A stretch of DNA of 64,000 nucleotides from positions 1,736,001 to 1,800,000 of the forward strand of contig RBKR01000003.1 of assembly GCA_004835665.1 (NCBI GenBank). The letters run 5' to 3'. Positions 41,644 to 51,867 of this stretch are shown here, in pieces. A program made the position numbers and the translations under genes. This DNA is from Phoma sp. XZ068. Lineage: Eukaryota > Ascomycota > Dothideomycetes > Pleosporales > Didymellaceae. Position 1 is the first letter of the stretch. The number at the start of each line of letters is the position of its first letter. The notes beneath the pieces are model-generated. The model was given only the letters and a program-made list of their open reading frames with translations, made no database searches and was not told where the DNA came from.

Positions 41644-43749
41644 TTAACCCAAACGCCCATGAATGCTCCGCTTGATGCGACTCCATCTGCTATCCGTAGT
41701 GGCTGCCGGCTGCGCTCGTACCTTCTCCACTTCCTTCTGACGAGCGATCTGCTCCTCAGTGAACCAGTTGCCATGGAGACCGTATGGAATGCGAGTCGGT
41801 AGCTGTATTTTGCATTCGACTCGCGCCATCGTCTGAGCGTCCAGAACCCAGAGTTCACTCTTCGCGTCCTCTTTACACTCTCCAGCTTCATCCAGTTGAT
41901 GTTCGTCGAAAACATAAAAGACAAGGTATCCATCGTCCTCGTCGAAAGCGGTGTTTTTGTTGGTAGCAGAACCGCGCCTTGAGCGCGGGATAAATGTAGC
42001 CTCTTGTCCGTAATGTTTTGGTGGGAATCTGAAGACCTTGATAGCATCGTTGGGATCGTTCGAGGCCATGATTTGGCTGAGAGTACGGTTGTCAACGCAG
42101 CCCGTAATTGAATCTGGTGGTTCCACCTGAGCTCTTGCAAGCAGAGCTTTTACGTCGAATCTAACGAGCACATCAATTTTGCTAGCTTTACCCAGTGCTG
42201 CGCCGAAAGACTCATTGGACGTGCTGCAAGCGTAGATGTAGCGTGCAGAGTCCATCGCGGTTAAAGGCGACACAGTGGGGAATTCCGCGGGTATTGCAGC
42301 GAGGGCGAATTGGTGCGTTATGACATTTCTGGCTGCGGAGTCCAGAGAAAACCTATAATAGTACAATCGACACTGTTCTTCGTCATCGTCGAATATTGGC
42401 AAGTTCGAGGGTGCGGTGAATGGGCTGGGCTCGACGTCTTTGCGAGATAGCAAGGGTTCTGTCTCGTCCATCTTTTCAGGATCCTGTCCCTCAACATCAT
42501 CGTCGTATTTGGCGAAAAATGACATTGGCTTCTCCCGTATTACGTCCTTATGATTTGGGTGCGGTGGCGGCGTGATATTTCCGGCACGGAAGACAACCGA
42601 CGCAGATGTGAGGCGACAAGCAAGAAGACTGACTGCGGCTACGTTGCCATCAACGTCATACTCGTCCCATGTGTTGGCTGTATGGAAGATGCAGCAACCG
42701 TCGGTTTCGAACCATCGCACAGCTTTTGGATGTCGACGGGGAAAGACACCAAACCGAGAGGGTTTCCACGGTTCGTATGCCACGACAGGTGAATTTTTGG
42801 CAAGGTTGAGAGGTGATAGACTGAGTGGAAGATCGAGAATGACAGTGCTGTGTTTAGACACGCCAAAGTCATGCATGAGCTTTCCGCCTGTACACCCAGG
42901 AACCGCAGCGTTGATAATTCGCCCGGCATCGCCTGCTGAATGGTAATCCGCAATATTCGATCCGGTGGGTGGTATGAGCGAATACTGGACATACGGTGGC
43001 GCGAAACTACAGTGGAATAAGACCATTTCGCCAGTAATGTTGTCGACTTTGGGATGGCCAGTACTCCACTCGCGCATCCAGCTCAATGGACCTGTTCCAC
43101 CTAGAGTTGGTTCATCCATCCTGTCCTCACTCTTCGGTTCGCCTTCTACGGCTTTCCCATCGAACCAGCCAACGGTTTCTAGCTCTGGGAGAGTCAAACG
43201 CATAGGTGGACCACTTTCGCATGTAGCCAAAGCCCTTCCATCATGATACAAAACACTCGTGTTAGCGACGCTAATGCGCTTAATGGCAAAGCCTGAGCCA
43301 GGTAGGTGCGATAGTAGAACGATCAGAATGGTGCGCATAATTCTCCAGATGATCCAAAACAAGCTCGAGGCAGGGTTCGTCAGGGTTGCAATGCTAGGTA
43401 AGATTGGTGTCCGCAAATTGCTGCTCTCGGCTTGAGACAAGTACACGTCCGTAAGGATGAATTGATTGACGAACTGAACATTGAGTTCTTCGGCGCTGGT
43501 CGATGCACGGCTGAACCAGACTCCCGAGAGCATGCCGTCGCCGTCAAACCAGTGGGCTTCTCGTCCAAGGTCGGCATTTGCCATGGGGTTGCCTCCGTTG
43601 CGAACATACATGCCACCATTGAGCTCCTTGGGGAGACTCCCCGTCCAGGTAACGTGCGTTGGCTTCCATGTCTGCGTTACTGGCGCAAAGTTTCCAGTAA
43701 GGTACGGGTGCTTCGTCGACTGCTTCCTGCTTCGTCCACGGTGGGACAT
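41644..43749 (-). CDS. Carotenoid cleavage oxygenase, probably retinal-forming (CarX-like)
   Basis: Members of this family use non-haem iron held by four histidines to split carotenoid double bonds. The intronless frame gives 701 residues, close to Fusarium CarX (about 696). All four histidines can be placed: VLFHCSFAP (about 246), MHDFGVSKHS (about 292), CIFHTANTWDEYD (about 355) and YGLHGNW (about 658). Other family marks are LNGGMYVRNGGNP, HWFDGDGML and ATCESGPPMRL. The start at 43749 is chosen over upstream codons that read as promoter. It is transcribed away from carRA with 529 bases between starts. Cleavage of beta-carotene to retinal is inferred from length and neighbours; torulene cleavage (CAO-2/CarT type) is the alternative. 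Confidence 0.9.
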   Translation of the reverse strand: MSHRGRSRKQSTKHPYLTGNFAPVTQTWKPTHVTWTGSLPKELNGGMYVRNGGNPMANADLGREAHWFDGDGMLSGVWFSRASTSAEELNVQFVNQFILTDVYLSQAESSNLRTPILPSIATLTNPASSLFWIIWRIMRTILIVLLSHLPGSGFAIKRISVANTSVLYHDGRALATCESGPPMRLTLPELETVGWFDGKAVEGEPKSEDRMDEPTLGGTGPLSWMREWSTGHPKVDNITGEMVLFHCSFAPPYVQYSLIPPTGSNIADYHSAGDAGRIINAAVPGCTGGKLMHDFGVSKHSTVILDLPLSLSPLNLAKNSPVVAYEPWKPSRFGVFPRRHPKAVRWFETDGCCIFHTANTWDEYDVDGNVAAVSLLACRLTSASVVFRAGNITPPPHPNHKDVIREKPMSFFAKYDDDVEGQDPEKMDETEPLLSRKDVEPSPFTAPSNLPIFDDDEEQCRLYYYRFSLDSAARNVITHQFALAAIPAEFPTVSPLTAMDSARYIYACSTSNESFGAALGKASKIDVLVRFDVKALLARAQVEPPDSITGCVDNRTLSQIMASNDPNDAIKVFRFPPKHYGQEATFIPRSRRGSATNKNTAFDEDDGYLVFYVFDEHQLDEAGECKEDAKSELWVLDAQTMARVECKIQLPTRIPYGLHGNWFTEEQIARQKEVEKVRAQPAATTDSRWSRIKRSIHGRLG

Positions 43750-44278
43750 GATGAACTGGCGGGAGCTATTTGCATTTGAACGGCATACTGGGGGAATCGG
43801 AAAGGTTGTACGGCCATAGAAATTTAGCCTGGAGAGCATGTGGCACTCGGCATGATAGAACCATGACAATTCACATGTCTGGCCGGAGAGGTACTGGCGT
43901 ATTGACCTGACTGAGCTCCTGGTACCATGATGCAATGTGCTGCAACGCTATTGGCTGCTAGGCCTACCTGACGTTGGCCCCCGGACCCTGCCGTTGACTG
44001 CCGCATCCAAAGTCAATGATGTCAACCAAAAGCTTCGTTGCAGCACAGATCTCATCTAGGAACGTGCACATGCACTTCCTGCTCTTTACCATGCTTGCAG
44101 TGGTCGGCCGTCGGCGGGGACGGAACGCGATCAATATGGAGTGTTGAGTTGTGCCTGACGCTCTTACGGTTTCTTGCTGCCGGTTGCTAGTCTCTACCCT
44201 CCATTGTGGTCCTCGAATTGACGCGAGATTGTGCGTTGTTCGTTCCACTTCCGGGTTGACAGTCGCGAATCTGCGGCA
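43750..44278. promoter_or_regulatory. Bidirectional promoter: carotenoid oxygenase / carRA
   Basis: The 529-base region between two divergent starts must drive both genes, which act on successive steps of one pathway. I see no protein-like frame and no motif strong enough to name. Confidence 0.6.
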
Positions 44279-46168
44279 ATGGGTTCAGACTATGCGCTCG
44301 TGTACGTGGATGCGCCTTTCAGGATCTCCAGAACTCTGCACTCCATGCTGATACGCGGTGACTAGCCATGTCAAGTACACGATCCCACCGGCCGTGCTGC
44401 TCACGCTGCTCTACCGCCCGCTCTGGTCGAAACTCGACACTTACAAAGTCGGCTTCCTAGTATTTGTATGTCTACCTCTCTCTTGCAGCACAGCGCTGTA
44501 CTGATATTGCAGATCGCCGTTACCGCGACCATCCCATGGGACTCATATCTCATTCGCACCAGCATATGGACTTACCCAAGCCATGTGATCATCGGCCCGA
44601 CGCTGTTCGACATTCCTCTTGAAGAGGTCTTCTTCTTCGTGATACAGACCTACAACACCTCGCTGCTGTATCTGCTGCTCACCAAGCCTACATACCAGCC
44701 CATCTACCTACGTGCCGCAACACCCGCCTCGCCGGCGCCTTGGAAGTATCAGAAATGGGGTGGACAGGTGGTGTTATCCGCGATCATTGCTTATGGGTGG
44801 TATTGTGTGAAGGCCAACGTGACCGGGACGTACACAGGCTTGATTCTCGTTTGGGCAGGGCCAGTGTTACTGGGGCTATGGACACTTGCGCACCAATTCA
44901 TCCTTGGGCTTCCTTTGTCGAACACCGCGCTCCCTATCTGGCTGCCTACGGTCTATCTCTGGATTGTTGACACGTTGGCATTGCGCAGAGGAACTTGGGT
45001 CATCAGCAGTGGCACAAAACATGGTATCCACTTATGGGAGGGGCTTGAGATTGAAGAAGCTCTGTTCTTCCTTGTCACGAACATGCTGATTGTGTTTGGT
45101 TTAGTAGCATTTGACAATGCTCTTGCTGTTCTTCACACCTTCCCTTCACTATTGGGAGAACCAAAAACTCAATTGCCGTCACCTGTACTTCTCATACAGG
45201 CGCTGTTGGTGTCGCCAAAGAAGTACAACGATGCCCGCCTCGAAGGGCTGAGAGAGGCTGTCCAGCGATTGAAGCGTAAGAGCAGGAGTTTCTATCTCGC
45301 ATCTTCAACCTTTTCAGGGGACCTTCGCACAGACCTGCTACTATTATACTCCTTCTGCCGTGTGGCTGACGACCTGGTGGACAACGCTAGCACGGCCAAC
45401 GAAGCGAAGGAGTGGATATTGCGCCTGAATAAGTTCTTGGATCTTGCATACAGTGGACCAAGATTCAGACCGGCTCTTATCAAATTGGTCTACGAGCAAT
45501 TCCCTGCTGATGCGCGCTCTGCTCTTGTGCAATTACCCACAGACAAATTGACGCGCCAACCACTGCAGGATTTACTCCTTGGTTTCGACATGGATTTGGC
45601 TTTTGATACTGCAGAACCTCCGATTGCAAACGAAGACGACCTCAAAATTTATTCTGAACGTGTTGCAGGCACGGTAGCTCAGATGTGCATTGAGCTCATC
45701 TTCTGTACGTATCGCAGCAGCTTGAGTGAAGCAGAACAGCGCGAAGTAGAGAACGCTGGCAACTCAATGGGAGTTGCACTGCAATATGTCAACATAGCAC
45801 GAGATATTGCTGTAGATGCTAAGATCGACCGTGTGTACATACCGACAACCTGGCTGTCAGAGGCAGGTTTGTCTCAGAAGCAGGTTTTGAAGGAACCGCG
45901 AGGGCCACGAATTGAAACCTTACGCAATCGTCTCCTCGACGACGCCTTCAAGCTTTACAATGAATCGAGGCACTCGATCGAGCAGCTGCCATCAGAAGCT
46001 GCAGGTCCAATCAGGGTAGCAGTCGAAAGTTACATGGAAATTGGGAGAACATTACGACAAGAAGGCTATGTAGTCAAGGCTGGGCGCGCAACTGTACCAA
46101 AGTGGAGAAGACTGCTTGTCGCCTGGCAGACATTGAACCAGACGAGCAAGTCTCGATGCGGACCATAG
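44279..46168 (+). CDS. carRA: Bifunctional lycopene cyclase / phytoene synthase (CarRA/AL-2)
   Basis: This fused enzyme makes phytoene from two geranylgeranyl diphosphates and later cyclises lycopene to beta-carotene. Three exons (44279-44301, 44366-44465, 44513-46168) join in frame to 592 codons; the first codes only MGSDYALV, the introns are 64 and 47 bases. The N-terminal membrane part (about 1-235) holds two related cyclase repeats, each with the PxE motif (IPLEEVFFF and EIEEALFFL) and a W[TI]Y/PWD pattern (TIPWDSYLI). The phytoene synthase part (about 255-580) shows KSRSFYLAS, the Asp-rich VADDLVD (about 323) and NIARDIAVDA (about 466). Membrane-bound, endoplasmic reticulum or lipid bodies. 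Size and layout are typical. Confidence 0.96.
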
Positions 46169-46406
46169 TCGTAACTTTAACATATACCCATAACTTAAAT
46201 AAAAAGAATACTCTATTCTAATCCTTTGCACCTAATGAAGAGGTTGCTTCGATATTTGAGAGTGCCTTTATATACGGTGAGTACATCTGCTTTAGGTTGC
46301 GCGCTAAATAATCGTCCTAGCGCGCGACCTTTCAAGCGGTAGCCCTCTCACCTCCACCTTGCACAACAACAACCACACCACGTCACCTTTATGCGCGAAC
46401 AGCAAC

Positions 46407-47568
46407 ATGGAGTCCAGTCGACTGCTGGATCCAGGAGATGCATTCTACAAGCCATCTGGCTCTGGCAGGCGAAGAAGAGACGGACGCGGTACTAGCCACA
46501 AATCGCGAAGCCACTACAAGAAGTTGCTGTGGTTCAAGCAGCCGTGTCAGTACGGCGCATGGCCTCGCGTTGGCTAAAGGCTGATTGAAATAGTTCCTGA
46601 TAATTATACTGACGAGAAGACATTTCTTGATCATTTGCAACGCAATCCGAGACTGCAGCCGTATGAATTCTGGTCGCTCATGGCGGACACATCCATCATC
46701 GTGCAGCATCTTGCATCTGTTGCGATATTTTGCTGCTGTTTCGTCGCCATCATTCAAGGAAACATTTCGCCATTGTCAGTTGTAGGTTGGGCAACACTAT
46801 GCACCGCGTTGGCCTGGGTCTTGTGGGATCACTGGCAGGGGCAAGAGCTGGAAGCAATTGATGGCACGCACCCAAAACCGTCAAACGCAGGCGAAGCAAG
46901 TGACTCGCAGACGGAATCGAAGCCATCTCCGCCCTCTCGATATCAGCAGCGTGTGTCGACTATCAAGTCAGCTGTACTTATCTACGCTGCTCTGCTAGGG
47001 CTCAGTCCTATCCTCAAATCCTTGACAAAATCGACAACAAGCGATTCAATCTGGGCTATCAGCACATGGCTACTCATGATGAACGTAGCTTTCTTCGACT
47101 ACAGCAGTGGACCAGGAGCTCAGTAAGATGTACAAATGCTCTATTCGCCATGCACGCTAATAATGCTACAGACTTCCTGCGTCTATCTCGACAAACTCTG
47201 CCATGATGGCATCTACTGTCCTTGCTTCTCGTCTTCCATCTACTACACACGTTTTCTCTCTGACACTCTTTTCCATCGAAGTGTTCGGCCTCTTCCCAAT
47301 CTTTCGTCGAAAACTTCGAGCACGCTCCTGGCAAGGCCATCTGGCACTCACAATCATGCTTGTCACGGCTGCGTGGGGTGCAGTCTTTGTAACCCTAACT
47401 GGAGGTGGGAAGGGCGCCTTTATTGCAGGACTGGTGCTCGGAAGCTTCTTTACTTTCTTTGTCATGGGCATCTGCAGCTGGTGGCTGATCGGACTGCAGA
47501 AGTACAAAAATGAGATCCACGGTCCGTGGGACCCCGCGCGACCTATCATTCGGCGGCGCTGGGATTGA
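46407..47568 (+). CDS. GPI2: GPI2/PIG-C, subunit of GPI-GlcNAc transferase
   Basis: GPI2 is a membrane subunit of the ER complex that adds GlcNAc to phosphatidylinositol, the first step of GPI-anchor synthesis. Three exons (46407-46545, 46594-47122, 47172-47568) join in frame to 354 codons; introns are 48 and 49 bases. The start is basic and hydrophilic, then WFKQPFPDNYTDE, the conserved entry to the domain, followed by many hydrophobic helices (TSIIVQHLASVAIFCCCF, HLALTIMLVTAAWGAVFV). WLLMMNVAFFDY and the Lys/Arg-rich end (KYKNEIHGPWDPARP) are family features. The last 23 bases of the coding region overlap the end of the gene on the opposite strand. Confidence 0.92.
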
Positions 47569-48484
47569 AGCCCTTTGTTGTAGGCTCTGTAACGTCCGAG
47601 TCCCGGTTTTCATAGCCAAACCAGGTGCAGGAGCCGTTCTCTGGCCATGGGTCTGTATGGTGTCTCCTCACTGAAGGACCACACCAGTAGGGATCGATAT
47701 TCTTCAGCAGATAAGATATCGACACTACCTCCAACTCCATCTTTCCATCTTGACGAGTCCATCGTACGATCTTTGAATGGTCTGAAGCACCGACAGTGGA
47801 CCACATCCGTGGAACTAGATCATCGACGCCAACATCGTCGCCTCCCACGTAATGGACTGGGGAGAAGGGAGCTCGCTTGGCCATTGCAGCGCCTTTACTT
47901 GCGCCGACTACAACGATCCGCTCGAGCCCTTCGATCTTCGACAGCATGTTCCTGAGTTGGTTCCAAAGCTCGACCCTCTTCATGGCGATTTTGGGCCACG
48001 ACTCAAAGTTCAGTCGGAGGGATATGAGTCCTGGAGCATCCGCATGCAAGGAACCCAGAGTCTTGTCCCACTCGCTGTTGCCCCAAGCAAGGTAATGCAG
48101 CCACTCGCGAGCCAATCCAGGGTGGTTTGAGTGTAGGCTCTTCACATCGATTTCGATTTGCTGGATACAGGCGCTGTGGAAGGTACTGAGTGACCTAAGG
48201 TAGGTTCTTATACGGTCGACGGAGCTGAATGTGAAAGTGTTCTGGGTAAACAGCGATCGGCGGTCGGTCTCATGATAGAGTCGGCGGCAGGTTTGCAGGA
48301 GATTCACTCCCATCCTGCGAGAGACGTCACCGTTCGAGGGCCCATTGTTCGGGATTGGCTCGACGATGGCGCCATCAGCGGTAAAATAGAGATTGAAGAT
48401 GATGTTTTTGATTTCCTGTGGTAGTTGGACGAGGCGTGATTGGGTTTGGAGGTTATCTGGGTAGGCAATCACGGAGGATGACAT
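47546..48484 (-). CDS. F-box-like/2EXR-type fungal protein, 312 residues
   Basis: The intronless frame starts at ATG 48484. Near the N-terminus QLPQEIKNIIFNLYF followed by NLLQTCRRLYHETDRRSLFTQNTFTF is the pattern of the F-box-like domains common in filamentous fungi (often called 2EXR or DUF7730): a Leu-Pro helix, then LLQTCRxxYxE. The rest has a WxRLRNML-type helix (WNQLRNMLSKIEGLERIVVVG) and ends acidic. Such proteins may be substrate receptors for ubiquitin ligases, but few are tested. It converges on GPI2 with the two coding ends overlapping by 23 bases. Confidence 0.75.
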   Translation of the reverse strand: MSSSVIAYPDNLQTQSRLVQLPQEIKNIIFNLYFTADGAIVEPIPNNGPSNGDVSRRMGVNLLQTCRRLYHETDRRSLFTQNTFTFSSVDRIRTYLRSLSTFHSACIQQIEIDVKSLHSNHPGLAREWLHYLAWGNSEWDKTLGSLHADAPGLISLRLNFESWPKIAMKRVELWNQLRNMLSKIEGLERIVVVGASKGAAMAKRAPFSPVHYVGGDDVGVDDLVPRMWSTVGASDHSKIVRWTRQDGKMELEVVSISYLLKNIDPYWCGPSVRRHHTDPWPENGSCTWFGYENRDSDVTEPTTKGFNPSAAE

Positions 48485-49256
48485 GATTGATGGAGGATTA
48501 GGGCAAAAGACGGGACAGAAACACGTTCGGCGGTGTCTTATCTATATGAACTGCTTTGACTCAGGCACAACGGACACGGATAGGTAGCAAGTTCAGCTGC
48601 ATCGCTTCGTCTTGCGACATGGCGTCGCGGCGTGGCTCTGCCTGCCCGGACCGAACGAAAACGTTGAGCGTAACTGGTCAAAACCAAGCAGATATGCACG
48701 TTCGTGTCGAGGAACATGCCCGCATTTCATCATTTCCCCGAACTATAAGCAACCTAGCCGTCCGTTCAAAAAATTATCCAGAATTAAAGGCTTAGGGCGG
48801 TGAATCGCCGTGCCGGGCCGACCGGGATACCCTGACATGCATGTCATGTTTCGCGAATCCTGCCGATAAATGTGGACATGGGGCTCAACACGCCTACGTT
48901 ATCGCTGATCATTCAGGGCAATCGGTGACGAGCGAAGGCGAGGGGTCCAAGTCGGGGTCTGACAGGTCAACTCGTAAGCGAGCTGAGCGAGGTTTGGAGC
49001 ACATGTCCAGTCCTCATGGCGCATCGCGGCTCGACGTTGATGTTCAGCATCGGTATGGCAGACTCACCGCCTTCGACCCACAGTGGTAGAGCCTCACGGG
49101 CACAGGCGACACTGAGCTGGGAGCCCCGCCATGGCGGTTACTCCGCAATGGGGAGCAAAAGGCGTTCCCAGCCTCCTGTGCGCGCGTAGATGGAGAGAGT
49201 CTGAGTCCGGCGACTAACCACCAAACCACAACAACCATTGTGCCATCTCGCCCCCA
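48485..49256. other. Divergent promoter between F-box-like gene and annexin
   Basis: No gene is seen. The 772 bases should hold both promoters and the 5' leader of the annexin gene. Confidence 0.5.
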
Positions 49257-51682
49257 ATGTCGTTGCGCCCAGATGACAGGTCGCGTCGGTCGCGCTCGAA
49301 GTCGCCAGGGCGCGCAAGGGAGCGCAGCCGCAGCCACAGCCATGTGCGCGAGGAATCTGGGCCGGGTCAGCATTACGGCGCAGCTGAATACGCACCAATG
49401 GGCACCCCTCAGTACGAGACCAGGCAGCCGCACGTGTATGCACCGTGAGTACTCCGCCTGAGCTTCGCGCTGCAAGCTTCGAGCTCCAGTCGCGCCGCGA
49501 AACCTCCTGGCAGCGACGACACGCGACGAGTACTGAGACAATGGCGGCCAGAAGCGCGAACGAACCCATTACCATGGGCAACTATGCAGACCTGCCGCCC
49601 GAGCAGCGCCCTGGCTACATGCAGCAGGCGCAAGCGGCTGCCCAGTACCAGCAGCCCATCTCCTACACGCAGCCCGGCAGCATCCAGTACACGACGACGC
49701 CCAACACGGGACAGCAGTACTCGTACACGACCGCGCCCGCCAGAGACTCGGCCTCGAGCTTCCAGTATGCGCAGGCGCCCGACAAGATCACATTCAGCGC
49801 GAAGCCTGTCGTCGGCTCCGCCCAGCAGCCCGCCATAAGACACACTGCCCAGCCAACCGGTCCCACGTATGCAGCGCCGCCCGCGCAGTACACCACCGTC
49901 CCACATGCTCCCGCTCCGCCGCCTGTGTCGCAGCCGCAGTACCCGCCGCCGCCCATGGGCACCCACTCGCCGCGCCCAGAGCACCACCGCGCACCGTCGA
50001 GCTCTGGGCCGACGAGCTCCTACGATGGTCGCAAGGTCGTCGAGATGGTGCCCGGCGGCGGAGGAAAGCTCAATGCGCCGCCGTCGCCTGCTATGCGCCC
50101 GCACAGTCTCTCAGTGAGCGGCAGCGGCCGACCTGATGGGCTCAACCAGCGCATGGACAGGCTCTCTGTGAGCGGCAACCGTCCAGACTTGCACAACATC
50201 GTTCCTGGTGGCATGCCGGGCGGCTTCCCGGGCGGCGGTATGCCTCCACCCAGCCCACTGCTGGAAGCATACCAGGGCGTTTACCAGTCCATCAGCCCCA
50301 TGCCACAAGCTATGATGCTCGACGACGACGACATCGACCACCTGCAACCCCTCGACAGCCTCTCCCCGCGAGAGTCCAGGCAATCCTTCCAAGGCAGGCA
50401 CCGCGCCCACTCGCGATCAGGTCGCTCCCCGAGCCCCCTGCCCCCGTCCAAGCGCAAGGACAAGCTCGCCCTCGAAGCCTACAAATCTTCTGCGCGTGAT
50501 TCACGTGATTCACACGACCACTACGATGATCGCGATCGCGACCGCGACCGCCGCGACAATGGCCGGAGAAAAGAAGAGCGCCGCGCCAGAGTCTACGACG
50601 CCGAACCGGATGCCCTCGCCATCGTCGACGCCCTCTCCGCACGCACACCCGACCTCGACACCCTCATCGACATTCTCCCCGTCCTCAGCCACGATCAAAT
50701 GCTCGAATTGCGCACCGAATACAAGCGCCACTGCAAAGTGCAAGGCCGGGGAATCAACATCGCGAAGCACATCAAATTGAAGACGTCCGGCAACTTTGGC
50801 AAAGTCGCGTACGTGACAGCATTGGGACGGTACGAGGGCGAGGGCTACTGGGCAAACTACTGGTACCAATCCAACAGCGCGAGGAGGGAGCTGCTCATCG
50901 AGGCGCTCATGGGCCGACAGAACCACGAAATCCGCGCCATCTGCGAGTCCTTCAAGGACAAGCGCTACGGCGATAGTCTGGTGAAGTGCATGGACAAGGA
51001 GCTCAAAGCAGACAAGTTCCGGAAAGCGGTGCTTATGGCGCTCGAGGGCGAGAGGCAGGAAGAGAGCGACGTGTGGCCCGTCGAGTACAGGAACCGCGAT
51101 GTCGATACTTTGTACAAGGCGCTCAAGGCGCGCGAGGGAGGCGAGAGCGCGATCCTAGGCGTTGTCGTCATGCGGTCTGACGCGCATTTGCGAGAATGCC
51201 TGAGGACCTACGAGCGGAAGTACCAGGGCAGTTTTGCGCGCGACTGTCTGCGCAAGAGCAACAACCTCGTCGTAAGTCACCCCCTCTAGCCCGCATTTCA
51301 CTCCCACGAAGACGAAGAAGTAGAGCGAGCTGACGAATTTCAACAGGGCGAAGTCATAGCACACATCCTCAACGGCGTAATCAACCGCCCCGCCCGCGAC
51401 GCAATGCTCCTCCACCACGCCCTCATGGACCTCATCGAGCCCTCGTCCGCCGCAAATGGCCGTTCCTCGCGCGAAAACACTTCGTCCAAGCACGAGCGCC
51501 AGCAGCGCTACGAGCTCCTTGTTTCCCGACTCGTGCGCTTACACTGGGACCGCATGCATTTGGCGCGCGTCAAGAGCGAGTACGAGGAGAAGTACGGTAG
51601 GATGGTCGAGGAGGATATTGAGGAGGCGACAAAGGGCGATTTCAGGGAGTTTTGTATTGCGCTGTGTCAGACGGGGCGATGA
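49257..51682 (+). CDS. Annexin with long disordered N-terminus (fungal ANXC4-like)
   Basis: Annexins bind acidic membranes in a calcium-dependent way. Three exons (49257-49444, 49552-51271, 51347-51682) join in frame to 747 codons; introns are 107 and 75 bases. Residues 1-60 are Arg/Ser-rich (RSKSPGRARERSRSHSH), then about 60-390 are Pro, Gln, Tyr and Gly-rich with repeated QYxxPP and YTT phrases. The annexin core fills about 410-745, four divergent repeats: LIDILPVLSHDQMLELRTEYK, ALMGRQNHEIRAICESFK, DVDTLYKALKAREGGE and NGVINRPARDAMLLHHAL. The classic GxGT-D/E calcium loops are largely absent, so calcium use is doubtful. The first intron is longer than its neighbours and its acceptor (49551) is the least certain junction. 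Confidence 0.87.
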
Positions 51683-51867
51683 GCGGGGGATTCGTAAGGA
51701 AGGATGCAAAGAAGGAAGTAAGAAGGGAGGGAGGGACTGGGTTGGACGATATTGATACCTCAGCATGACTAAAATGATTCATGGGAAGACGTTGCTCAAT
51801 GCATTGATTACGACTAGCGTTTTATTTACATCTGCATTTCATACGTTGTCATCGTGAGTGTCACCCA

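Noticed and set aside
43964..44248. Minus-strand frame of 94 codons in the oxygenase/carRA promoter
   Set aside because: Basic, low-information sequence lying inside the bidirectional promoter; a chance frame.
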